From Saxidomus purpurata (lineage: Eukaryota > Mollusca > Bivalvia > Venerida > Veneridae), in the NCBI GenBank assembly GCA_022818135.1, contig JAFMSR010000036.1, forward strand, positions 310,001-374,000: a stretch of 64,000 nucleotides of DNA, read 5' to 3'. The notes beneath the pieces are model-generated. The model did not search any database, was not told where the DNA came from, and saw nothing but the letters and a program-made list of their open reading frames with translations. Positions 24,301-34,949 of this stretch are shown here, piece by piece (the stretch's first letter is position 1; each line of letters opens with the position of its first letter). A program made the translations under genes and the position numbers.

Positions 24301-25255
24301 TCATTTTTGGCTGAAAGAAAATCATTAGTTGTTTAATCATGTACTACAGACTCTATCATAAATATTACCTGCTGAACTTCATAATTATCAAATGTATGAT
24401 GAAATATACTTTAAATGTAACATGTGGCCACTTTGGTCTCACACAAAGTACATTGTACATGATGTGAACATAAAAAGTGCTTGTAATACAACCCAACAAA
24501 TAAACCTAGAATAACTGTAAATTTGCTGTAGTAAATAATTGGTAGAAATATGACTGTTAATCTATGTGTGATTAGTTCTAAGTCTTAACTAACAAAGTAT
24601 AAAAGCATTTGGTAAGGAGTGTAAGAAAAAGTTGTTGAAGTCTGTAACAGAGTATAAAAAGTCAAACTTTGTTTAAAACTGCTGAAAAGAAGTCAACTTT
24701 CAAGTTTTATTCAACTAGAGTGCTTGCTCTTTCTAAAAACTAATTCAGTCTTGTTTTGTGGACAACTTTAGTTTAGTTTTCAGTTTAACAGTCCAGTAGT
24801 GTATGAATAATCAATTAAAAAACAGAGTAAGAATGTTTAACTCCTTATATAAACACTTGTAATGATGAATGCTTTACTATTTTCCATGTTCATGATAATG
24901 AAACACTTTCCAAGACAAAGGAAAAAGCTGCTAAATAAAATACTGAACACATCATTTTTTGTAAGGAGTGTAAGAAATGACACTGAAAAAGGTGGTTTAC
25001 GTAAGTCCTTATTTTCAATGCTAAACATCGTCAGATTTACACAAAATTTTCCATATTTTTTTTAGAAAAGGCTGTTATTGAATTTTTAGTATATGTTTTC
25101 TAGCATTTCACCTCAAGAAATTTTTTTTGAAAACTTTTGGCATCACATGTTAGAAAAAATGGCCTTATTGAACACAAAAATGACAAAAATAATTTTTTGA
25201 AGTAAGTTGGAACTTTAAAATCTTGTTTCTTTCAAAGCATTAACATATATTTTAA
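21326..25255. other. Cassette-A-specific intergenic DNA
   Basis: No counterpart in the cassette B unit and no convincing gene. It holds seven copies of a 15-bp word (see the repeat entry), a 'aaagtaacaaaggtccataactctgctat' dispersed repeat at about 23160-23600, and a 22-bp direct duplication (taagtaacattttgtctgtcg) at about 23991-24033. Confidence 0.6.
21351..24975. repeat. Seven interspersed copies of GTAAGGAGTGTAAGA
   Basis: The word is at 21351 (one mismatch, GTCAGG), 21744, 21909, 24250, 24612 and 24961 on the plus strand, and inverted at 22656-22670. Spacing is irregular (165 to 1600 bp) and the DNA between copies is not repeated, so this is not a minisatellite. The meaning is unknown; subterminal protein-binding sites of a transposon are one possibility. 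Confidence 0.85.
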
Positions 25256-25456
25256 AGCGACTGCACTCCAGATGGACAAGTTACGCTAAAAAAAGAAAAT
25301 TTTCAATTTCAAGAAAACAATTGTCATTACTGTATCAGGGGCATTGTATTATGATAACGTGACAAGTTTTCTAACAAAAGAAACAATTAAAATGTGTTGT
25401 TTTGCTTACTTTTATTGTAGAGTATATCACCCCGTGACTAACGGGGTGGGCTCTTT

Positions 25457-25850
25457 CACGGTGGGGAATCACGTGATCAAAATAGTCTCTAAACAAAAGT
25501 AAATCTATGAAAAATGTTAAAAATAATGAAAGCTGTTTAGCTTTAAATATGAAATGTAGCCTATCATATGGCAAAATTAGCGTATTCTAGAACTACACAG
25601 GTTTCAATCATAGTCTCCTTCCGATTGTGTTTAACACTTCAGGACACTAAAATAGTTTATTTTTGAAGTGTTAAGCACAATCAGAAGGTGATTGTTATTG
25701 AGACCTGAGTAGTTCTAGAATACCCCAATGTTGTCATAAGATAGGCTACTTTTTATATTCCCAGCTGAACGGCTTTCATTATTTTTTTAACATTTTTCAT
25801 ATATTTACTTTTGTTTAGAGGCTATTTTGATCATGTGATTCCCCACCGTG
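25457..25850. mobile_element. Hairpin MITE, 394 bp, with 5-bp target duplication
   Basis: It opens CACGGTGGGGAATCAC and closes GTGATTCCCCACCGTG. The two halves are inverted copies over almost the whole length (arms about 190 bp, joined near 25655), for example gcgtattctagaactac against gtagttctagaataccc. TCTTT flanks both sides (25452-25456 and 25851-25855). Non-coding. Confidence 0.9.
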
Positions 25851-25888
25851 TCTTTGGTATATCAATATTTTTAACTCGCAACAAATCA

Positions 25889-25968
25889 GCTGACTTCGTA
25901 GTGTAATAGGTTAAGCCGCTGTAAATATTTTGTAAGCGCAAAGATCCGAGTTCAAAACCTGGCTCGGG
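25889..25968 (+). repeat. tRNA-like segment (SINE-type promoter)
   Basis: A box-A-like TAGTGTAATAGG (25899-25910) and a box-B-like GAGTTCAAAACC (25948-25959) lie at tRNA-like spacing and are followed by an A-rich run. Arms do not fold into a clean cloverleaf by eye, so it is more likely a SINE head than a functional tRNA. Confidence 0.5.
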
Positions 25969-26100
25969 TAAAAAAAATTTTTCTACCTTTATTTTTAGCT
26001 CTTACACAAAGAAAATAATCTTGATGCTGACAAATTGAATATATATTGATTTTACCAAAAAATTCAAATTTACTAAGAATTTGGAGTGCAGTCGCTTTAA

Positions 26101-26511
26101 TGAAATACAGAAAGAAGGTAGGACAATTATGCCATTCTAGAGCACAGAGACATGGCACCTTTGTGTGTATTCATTTGTACTTTTTGTTGCAATTTCCTAC
26201 TGAAAAAAAAATTACTTCTTTTTTCCTTGTAGAAATTTGGTTTTATTAATTTCAATGTATCTTGATCTTGCTAGAATTACTAAAATTCATATCCACAATA
26301 CTTAATTTTCAACCCCCAATGTCACAATTTTAGCCATTTATTTTGAAAGTGCCCACTTGTGAATGGTTTAGCAGATAAATATGAACAAGTAAGAAACATA
26401 AGGTTTCTCTTGATATGAACTGAAAATGACTACATCAGCTACAAATGTAGTAAACTTTAACAAAATCAGGCTAATGTAATATTGAATTACTAATCAACGT
26501 TTCATTTCTGA
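26101..26511. other. Unannotated AT-rich DNA
   Basis: No gene or recognised element between the TTAA element and the paralogous 3' flank of cassette B. Confidence 0.4.
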
Positions 26512-27180
26512 AATACAACTCTTTCAGTCTGTTGTTCCAAAAATGTGACATCTTATTGCAACTTTTTAACGTGTTACAGGTTAATCAATGCACTTTAATT
26601 TCATTTATCAAACTATTTCAAAATAATCTATACCTTGTACATGTCCCTATACATTCCAATATCCAGCGACTTTGGTTCAGTATAGACAGACACTGGAAAT
26701 TGTCCTGTGCTGCCTGTAAACTGCTTTCTTTTATGTGTATCAATTTTACTAGATGAACACTCAGAGAAATCACCCACATCCTCTGGTAGTGTTTGACAAA
26801 CCAAGAGCTTGGTAGAGGGTTGACCAAACAATCATTTGTTAGACATATAGAGACAATTGGCCTCCCTATATCATGTAGGGAATTTTTATTCCATGTTTTA
26901 GTGACTAGATACGTATATTTGTGGGTCCTATAGAGTTTATCTGCAGATGTTAATGCTTCCATTTCCATCAGAGCATCTACACGTTTCTGTGTGAATTCAT
27001 AAGGCGTGCCTGCACATATATACGGCTTATTCACATTGAGGGCCTACATACATATTACTGGCTGACACCAGCATCATTGACTATAAAGGAATCCTCCATA
27101 GATATGTAAAGATGTGAGGTATCTTACAGAACTTTGGAAAAAAGCATAACACTAGTCCAGTAATATATAAAGCTTTCAAG
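26512..27180 (-). repeat. Paralogous 3' flank of cassette B (matches 1557-2290)
   Basis: Aligns with the flank of cassette A. A minus-strand frame of 138 residues (27034-26618) is open here but interrupted in A. No family is recognised, so I do not call it a gene. Confidence 0.7.
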
Positions 27181-27185
27181 GGATA

Positions 27186-27448
27186 CAGTAAACTCTATAT
27201 ATAACGGCTCCGGATAGAGTGAACATTTGGATATAAGGAACACATTTTCTCTGCCCAAGTTTTTTTTTCTCTATCCCATATGAAAATGTTATATGGATAT
27301 AACAAACTCCGGATATAAGGAACAAATTTTCTCTGCCCAAGTTTTTTTCTCTATTTCATATGAAAATGTTATATGGATACAACAAACTCCAGATATAAGG
27401 AACCAATATAAATGGTCCCAAGGAGTTCGTTATAAACAGAGTTTACTT
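27186..27448. mobile_element. Tc1/mariner (Tigger/pogo-like) MITE, 263 bp
   Basis: Left end CAGTAAACTCTATATATAACG and right end CGTTATAAACAGAGTTTACTT are inverted repeats with TA on each side (27184-27185 and 27449-27450). An internal ~100-bp segment (ggatataaggaacaaattttctctgccc) is repeated. The paralogous flank of cassette A lacks it, so it inserted after duplication. Confidence 0.82.
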
Positions 27449-27450
27449 TA

Positions 27451-28215
27451 CTACTCTGATAATATATATGATTTTCGTGGAATGGATTGCTTTAATTTCC
27501 TTGTGTGAGATTTTCAAGGAAATACTTGAAATAGACTTATGATTTGAAGGTAAGGTAGACCATCATTAGACTACATATGTAACCTGATCATAGTCTGGTT
27601 GCCTAAGTGTTGTCTGGTTGCTGTTTGTAGACAATCAACACAAAAATGTGAAAAAATGACATCATTAAAGTTTTCCTTTTTTTATTGATATATTGAAAAA
27701 GCTGTTCTTGATTATGTCATTATATTAAATCAAATTGATCAAATTTAAATATTTATTACCATATAAATACAATGTAGATTTTACAATTACAAAAAAAAAG
27801 TTTTAACTTGTCTGCTGTAATCAACATAAAATAAATATGAAAATATGGTTCATGTCAATTTTGTTTCAGATTTGTAACAGACAAACAATTTAATATGTTT
27901 GTTTCCATCTTGATTAAATTTGTTTCGAAAGTGATATACAAACATCACTACAGAGACAATTATGCACAGAATGTGCCAAGGAAACACTGTAAAATGTTAT
28001 ACGTATATTAATTTTGTTTCAAAACCTGAAATAAATCATTCAAGTTGAAACAACTACAGTCTTTGTACATAAAGTCAAATATCATTATCACAGCCTGAGC
28101 TTCTGTTTCAACTTTTGAATTTGCAAAACAATTATTTTTTCACATGAAAACATTTCCATCATTGGTCAGTTTTCAAACATTCGTCTTCTTGGATGAAAAT
28201 ATGCATGAACAACCA
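27451..28215 (-). other. 3' UTR and downstream flank of cassette B
   Basis: Non-coding sequence after the cassette B stop codon. A candidate poly(A) signal lies at 27681-27686. 27690-28060 is AT-rich with no counterpart in cassette A. Confidence 0.6.
27681..27686 (-). terminator. Candidate poly(A) signal, cassette B
   Basis: TTTATT (AATAAA on the minus strand) about 530 nt past the cassette B stop, in the same TTTATTGATA context as 2671-2676 of cassette A. Use of this site would end transcripts before cassette A. Confidence 0.55.
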
Positions 28216-31034
28216 TCAGTGTATCTCAAACGCTGCCTGATTCTGTCTAACATATTGTCGAGCAGCATCTTTCTGTCCTTGTCTTATAGAAAGCCTCCAT
28301 ATCTCTACCTCTACAGAATGCTGTAGCTGAAGCAGACTATCAACAAATGTACGCCATGTCTCAAAACTTATACTGACATTAGAAAGTCTGATATCCTTGA
28401 GACTCTTCATCCCGGCTGTGACAGTAAGGGCATTCTCATCAATGTTTATCTTATCTTTGTAATGATTCCCTTCTAACCCAAGTGTGTGTAGGTGCTGTAA
28501 GGATTGTACAACAGAATTTATTTCTGATGTGTACGTGTGTCTAATATCACTTATACTCAGATGTTCCAGTTTGCTATTGTAACAAGACTGCAGTAGCTGG
28601 TGTACATCAGACCGTGATACAATCAAAGTTTTAAGATTTTTTGTATTAATACTAGATATAGAAACGTAACTAAGATCAACACGTTGAAGCTGATCATGTT
28701 TTGACAGGTCAATGGTATGACCTTTACAGTTGTCACGGACCATGTATTTCAGTGTTAGTTGTTTTAATGACACAGCTTGTGATAATGATGATGATAAATG
28801 CTCAAACATCACATGTGGTGTACTTCTGCCATAACTCTTTGAGATGGAAACATTTTCAAGACTTTTGGTATTTACCAAAGAGCCTAACATAACTGAACTA
28901 TATTCCAAATGAATACTCTGTAGCCGACTGTGTCTAGAGAGGTCAATGGTATGACCTTTACACTTGAGATTGTCACAGGTGATACTTTTCAGATCAAGGG
29001 TTTTCATAAGCTCCGTTTCTTTTAATGATAATGATAATTGTTCACATGCCTCACAAGACTTGATATATTCTATTCTTATGAACTGTAACTTATGAAGCTT
29101 ACCGATCCATTTTATTATTTCTGTACTACTTTCCATACTACATAAATGTATAGACAACACACTGCTGGACACAATATTTTGACAAAATGACTCCAAACAC
29201 GACTCCCTTAAGAAGAAATCAGAATAACGTTCATCGGATATTATAACATCACAAAGACTGACTGCAGGTGGATTATCTGTTCCACACTCTTCAAAACAAT
29301 CAAAGATCAGTGTCTGAATCTGAGCAGCTACAATTTGTTCATACATGTTATACCAGTCATACAATTCATACAAGTCATCCATGTCATAGTTACTAAACTG
29401 AGAAAGCTTGTTTCTGTATTTAATCATACTCTCATCACTCATCATATTCTCTGATATAAGGCTTGATATTTCTTCTAAAAGAAAGGGAGACAATCCACAA
29501 CCCATTTTTATTAGGTTTGATAATTGCAGTATGTCTTCTGCTGATTTATGTTTCATAAACAGCTCCTTCAACACCATTCTGTTTTCTAGTTTTGGCTTTT
29601 TGGACACCTGCTCATGTGTCGGATGATGTTCACTGTAATGACTTGATATATAAACAGCCGCAAAAAATTCCAGATATGATGTGTGAATGAATGATAACTG
29701 TGTGTTTTCAATTGTTGGATCAAAGCAGTTATATTCTACTAGAAACCCAGAGCTGATGAGTTTCCTTATATCATTGCCAGACAGTCCACAACGATATAGA
29801 ACTGATCGGCAAAATGTATACATCGTTTCCCCTGTCACTGCTTTAAAGGCTTGTTTCCCTAATAGAAAAAGTATTCTTTCATTTCTTTCACACCGAGGAA
29901 ATCTTCTAAGAAGTTCAGGTAGTTGCATCTGTTCAAATTCTCTATTGGTGTTTACTGATGATGGTGTCGTATATTCCTTCTTATTCTCATACCAACCAAA
30001 CATAATATTTACAATGTTACTGTAAATGTCAGCTATAGACTTTCCAATGTCATATCCTCTACAGAACATCCATATCAGCTGTTGCAGTATTAAAGGTGTT
30101 TTTTCTAGATGCTCAAGGTTGGCTTCTTTGATCTTTTCTAAGAAGGAATAGCTGTCAACATTTTGATTAAGTTTCACCATGTATTTGTTTATGAAAGTAT
30201 ATAATGATTTCTCATGTACTCCCAGTAATGTGATTTTCTTATCACACTCTGATAATTTCATGTTTAGAATACCTCTGGCAGATGGTCTAGAAAGTGTAAC
30301 AAACGTTGCATTTTTGATTCCATCTGCTACTGGGATACCGTAACTGACATGCTGTGGAGAAGGTGCATGCTTTGGTGGAGTCCACTCATCAAGACCATCA
30401 GCTATAATCAAACAACGTTCTGCTCCTTGATTGAAGATTTCATTCACAAGTTCATCAGTCATCACATCTTTATAAAGGACTTTAATCATTTCCTTGATAT
30501 CAGATCTAAATCCTGACATCCTCTGTAATGGTATGGTAAATAGAAAATCAAACTTACTCATCTCTCTTATATTGTCAGCATGTATTTTGTCATGGTCTGC
30601 AGCTTTATTACTTATACTTGCTGCATGCTCACTGTCACCTCTTACAGCTCTGCACCAATTGTATATCATCATCTTGTTCAGTGTGCTTTTTCCAGTTCCT
30701 ACATCACCAATTATGTATATTTTCTTATGCCTAGCATCGTCAGTCTGAAATATATCTTTATATTGACTTACAGTTTCTACTTGTGATTTATCATTTTGTT
30801 CACCAGGGGATGGCCTCCTGTTACCAGCAGAACTACTTTCTGACAAACCTTTAGGTGTTTCTGGGCCTGACAAAGAGCTTGTGGATGCTGTTCCATCGGT
30901 TCTCTTTTCTACTACCATATTTGGAGTTACGTAAATTTTGTTAACATCAATATTGTTGTCCTGAGTTTTTAGCGGGGAAATCCATGTCTTGAAGTCACCT
31001 TTCTCATAACGTTCTACAAGACTACTCTGGAGTG
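28216..31034 (-). CDS. NLR-like gene, cassette B terminal exon 5: NACHT and leucine-rich-like repeats
   Basis: Last coding exon of the proximal isoform, residues 389-1327 of a 1327-residue product. The acceptor (cttgcag) precedes 31034, and two bases finish the codon split with exon 4. The reading frame happens to stay open through the end of the intron to 31113, so that ATG is not the start. Walker A (GDVGTGKST, about 498-506), Walker B (CLIIADGLDEW), LSRPSA and FIHTSYLEFFAA motifs identify a NACHT NTPase. The leucine-rich-like tail is shorter than in cassette A by two 80-residue modules, and the acidic insert after Walker A is absent. The frame is intact. Divergence from A is moderate and frame-preserving, suggesting both are or were under selection. 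A receptor role is inferred. Confidence 0.9.
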
Positions 31035-32552
31035 CTGCAAGGGAAAAAGTATCATGTAATTCTTCAATACCTAAACTTCTCTTCATCAATCTTAATGCAA
31101 CAATTATACACATTATTCACCTTCACTTAGACCTACTTGGTTATACATGTATCCTTATTTTTTCTGATCTGATATGTACAAAATATAGTAAAGCTGTCTT
31201 TTAATAAGATGGACCTATATCACTTACCTGAGTATATGGCCAGCTTATGACCCAGTGTGACCAAATTCAACTATAAACTATTATCATAAACACAAACATT
31301 CTGTTTGACCTTGAAATGACAAATAGTCTGACCAATTTATATGATGTTTGGCAATTAAAATGTGTCTTCTAACTAGGGTATTAACTAGACTTATCACTAA
31401 ACGTGATTAATACCCCCAAAAGAACACTTTATCAACTGAAGAAGCTTCTAGTAGCAGAATACCTTGCAAAACAATAAAATAGAGATAAGATTCTTGGCAA
31501 TAACTGTGTCCTTTGTCAAAATAGAGTTATGGTTTTTGTTCACTGCACTTTCTTTATTGTGCTTGATCATTGCATGAAGTTGTATTGAATTCCAACCAGT
31601 AGTTTTCAAGTTGTCCTCCCGACAAGGAAAAGTAACAAAGGACAATAACTCTGCAATTAGTCTTGATTGAGTTATGGTTCTTGTACACTGCACTTCCGCT
31701 CAATGTGCTTGACTATTGAATAAAGTTATATTGAATTTCAACCAGTAGTTTTCAAGTTCTGCTCCAGACAAGGAAAAGTAACAAAGGGCAACAGCTCTGA
31801 AATAAGTCAAGATGGAGTAATGGTTCTTGTGCACTGCACTTCCTCTTATTGTACTTGACCATTGTTTGAAGTTATATTGAATTTCAATCAGTAGTTTTCA
31901 AGTAATGCTCCGGACAAGGAAAAGTAACAAAGGGCAACAACTATGTTATTACTCAAGATAAAGTTAAGGTTCTTGTACACTGTACTTTTCTCAATGTTTG
32001 ACCATTGTATGAAGTTGTATTGAATTCCAACCAATAGTTTTCAAATTTTGCTCTTGATTGACCAACCACTTGGTGACTCCTATATACCCCCCTAAACTTG
32101 TTTCAGGTGTATAACAAGGTTTTCGTGGGTTTGACCTGATGACCAAAAATCAGCAAGACAAATACTCTGACTAAATGTTCATGACAATTGGGTATTAAAT
32201 GTGGCCTCTAGAGTGTTAGCAAGGTTTTTATTTGATTTGACCATGTGACTTAGTTTTTGACCTCAAGTGATCTAGTTTTAAAGCTGACCTACAAATCATT
32301 GTCCAGGACAATTGTTCATGATGATTGGTAAATAATGTGTCATCTAGAGAGTTAACAAGGTTTTACTTCAATTTAAATAACTGACTTAGTTTTGGATCTC
32401 AGACGACCTACTTTCTAACATGGTTTAGATATCATTGACATTAACCAATTTTCATAATTAGTTAATAAATATGCCTCTTAAGTGTAACAATGTTTTTCTT
32501 TGATTTGACTGTGAGCTAGTTTTTGAACCAACATGACCCTGTTTCAAAATTA
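31035..32552 (-). repeat. Intron 4B: tandem and dispersed repeats
   Basis: 31440-32050 holds about four units (roughly 145-155 bp) of 'aaggaaaagtaacaaaggg ... gttatggttcttgtacactgcacttcc ... caaccagtagttttcaagt'. 32090-32550 carries degenerate 'gtgacctagtttttgacc' units. No gene. Confidence 0.8.
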
Positions 32553-33483
32553 AATAAGAGGGCCATGATCCCTTTATCGCTCACCCGAGTACAACTGCTT
32601 TTAACAAAGTTGCTAGAAATCATCGAAACAACCTTTCTGACAAATTTCCAGGATATTTGGGCTGAAAATGGTACCTCTAGAGTGTTAACAAGGTTTTCAA
32701 TATTTGGGCTCTGTGACCTAGTTTTTGACCCCAGATGACCCATATTCGAACTTGAGCTAGAAATCATAGAAACAACCTTTCTGACAAATTTCCAGGATAT
32801 TTGGGCTGAAAATGTAACCTCTAGAGTGTTAACAAGGTTTTTCCACATTTGGGCTCTGTGACCTAGTTTTTGACCCCAGATGACCCATATTTGAACTTGA
32901 GCTAGAAATCATAGAAACAACCTTTCTGACAAATTTCCAGGATATTTGGGCTGAAAATGTTACCTCTAGAGTATTAACAAGGCTTTTCCATATTTGGGCT
33001 GTGTGACCTACTTTTTGACCCCAGATGACCCATATTCGAACCTGAGCTAGAAATCATCAAAACAACCTTTCTGACAAATTTCCAGGATATTTGGGCTGAA
33101 AATGTTACCTCTAGAGTGTTAACAAGGTTTTTCCATATTTGGGCTTTGTGACCTAGTTTTTGATCCCAGGTGACCCATATTAAAACCTGAGCTAGAAATC
33201 AACCAAACAACCTTTCTGACAAATTGCCAGGATATTGGGACTGAAACAGTGGCCTCTAGAGCCTTAACAAGATTTTTCTATTTTTGGGTCATGTGACCTA
33301 GTTTTTCATCCGAGATGACCCATATTCGAACTCGTCCGAGTAATTACCGGGACAAACATCCGGAGTTTCGTGACAATTGAGGCAAAAATGTGACCACTAG
33401 AGTGTTAACGAACTAAGTGTGGACGGACGACGGACATTCATCGATCCTAATAGCTCACCCTGAGCCAGCTCAGGTGAGCTAAA
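32553..33483. repeat. Dispersed bivalve-type repeat with five ~145-bp internal units
   Basis: The same element as 8066-9440, with units near 32611, 32757, 32902, 33047 and 33190, closing with gctcaggtgagctaaaaa. It lies in a different intron relative to the exons than the cassette A copy (intron 4 here, intron 3 there), so it inserted independently or was moved. Confidence 0.88.
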
Positions 33484-33773
33484 AACAGTTTATTCAGTAA
33501 GACCAATCATCATATGAAAATTGAAAGTTTTTCAAACTTCAGGTCACTGTGACCTTGTCTTTTGGCCAACTGACCCTCCAGAAAATAGGGATATTCGCAG
33601 GCAACCTTATGAGCAAGTTTCATGAAAGTCAATGGAAAACTGTGACCTATAGAGTGTTATCAAGGAAAGGTTGATGGACTGGCAGACAACCATGGCATAA
33701 GCTCTGCTGTACATTGTAAAGCTAAAAATGAACACAACACCAAACAACAGAATCAACACTTCATTACTATTAC

Positions 33774-33864
33774 CTTGTTTCTGTTCAACATACTCTAGTC
33801 GTCTTTTGTGTTCACTTCTTGTGGTGTGCAGTTCTTCTACGCTACTCTCAATTTTTGTAAGACG
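33774..33864 (-). CDS. NLR-like gene, cassette B exon 4 (91 nt)
   Basis: Bounded by ttttag|CGT and CAAG|gtaata like its cassette A twin. It encodes a coiled-coil extension (RLTKIESSVEELHTTRSEHK...). Relative to A the changes keep length and phase (in 0, out 1), supporting selection as coding sequence. Confidence 0.85.
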
Positions 33865-34949
33865 CTAAAATGAGAATATCTGAGCATTGTTACACAGGCA
33901 CAAAGTTTGTGTGTATTGTATCAAGTTTGTACATAATTTGTACATTGTTTGTAGCCTATTACAACTCCTCAAAGTTCCACTACAGTTCCCAACACTTTCA
34001 GTGTTATTGCAAGTCCATTTCTGACACTCAACAATTCTTGAACAATCTAGTTTGAGAGTTACATAACAATCATTACTTTGAAGTTATTTCAGCTCAGTTC
34101 TAACCTGTGGTTTTTAAGAATGATTTTTAAAGTATATATAGGTATACAGAGAAAACCGGCCCCTCTCTATTCCTTTCCTAGCAGTCAGGGGTGTAACTTG
34201 CTTAAGTTATGTTGATGTAACGGGCACCGCCTTCCTAAGCCGGGGCAAGTGGACAGGAATGGAATCACGGACAGAGGTTCGAACCCAGTCAGGCAACTAT
34301 CCGCTACCAAGTCTACATAAACTAAGATTTCCCAATACAAAACGAATATAAATACAATGAGAAACTCTACTCCAGGCCTAAAGAAGGGTGGGGAACTCGA
34401 CGCTTGTGCAGCGATAGAAAGAATCTGCCGATCCAGCGATGTTGTCCCAATTTATACATTTTTTGCCGCAGCAGTACACATAAACTAATAAGAAGCTTTA
34501 TAATGATTGGCTGCAATATTCAAACATCTAGGCAACCGACCTAGCAACCCACAAAACAAGACTTTGTGACTTTCCGTATATATATGCAATAAGCCAGTAG
34601 AACACACGGGAATTTAAGAGATTATCATTGGTTACATGCGATGCACATTCCAATCAAATGTGTCTCAGCAGCAGACGACACTATCAAAAGGTAAAATACT
34701 GGAACATATACATGTCTATTATTAAATGTAAAGGTCACAAAGTTCAAAAGATGCATCTTAAGTGCCAGACCTGTTACACTGAAAATAGCTTCAGTATTTA
34801 AAGTAATGTTTGAAACAGTATGTTAATAAAACAATGGTCACTGACCCTCCAGTCTAACTTTGCATGGGACAAAAATCAAGTTTTCAAGAGCTAAGGTGAG
34901 AATTTTAAGGGTCAAGCCACGTGCCATTGAATAATTTTAATATATTACT
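33865..34949. other. Intron 3B, gene-free part
   Basis: No gene. A block at about 34155-34330 contains GAGGTTCGAACCC in a GC-richer context and may be a tRNA-derived SINE fragment, but box A is not clear. The rest is AT-rich. Confidence 0.45.

Larger units (their letters stand above)
25256..26096. mobile_element. TTAA-flanked TIR element, 841 bp, with nested hairpin MITE
   Basis: Ends AGCGACTGCACTCCA and TGGAGTGCAGTCGCT are perfect inverted repeats over 15 bp, with TTAA at 25252-25255 and 26097-26100. No transposase is present. It contains a 394-bp hairpin MITE and a tRNA-like segment. Confidence 0.88.

Noticed and set aside
25889..25968. Functional tRNA gene
   Set aside because: Boxes A and B are recognisable but stems do not pair well and the segment lies within a transposon.
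31035..31113. ATG at 31113 as the start of the cassette B NACHT protein
   Set aside because: The first 26 residues are intron; the acceptor before 31034 and the phase fit exon 4, and cassette A has no such extension.
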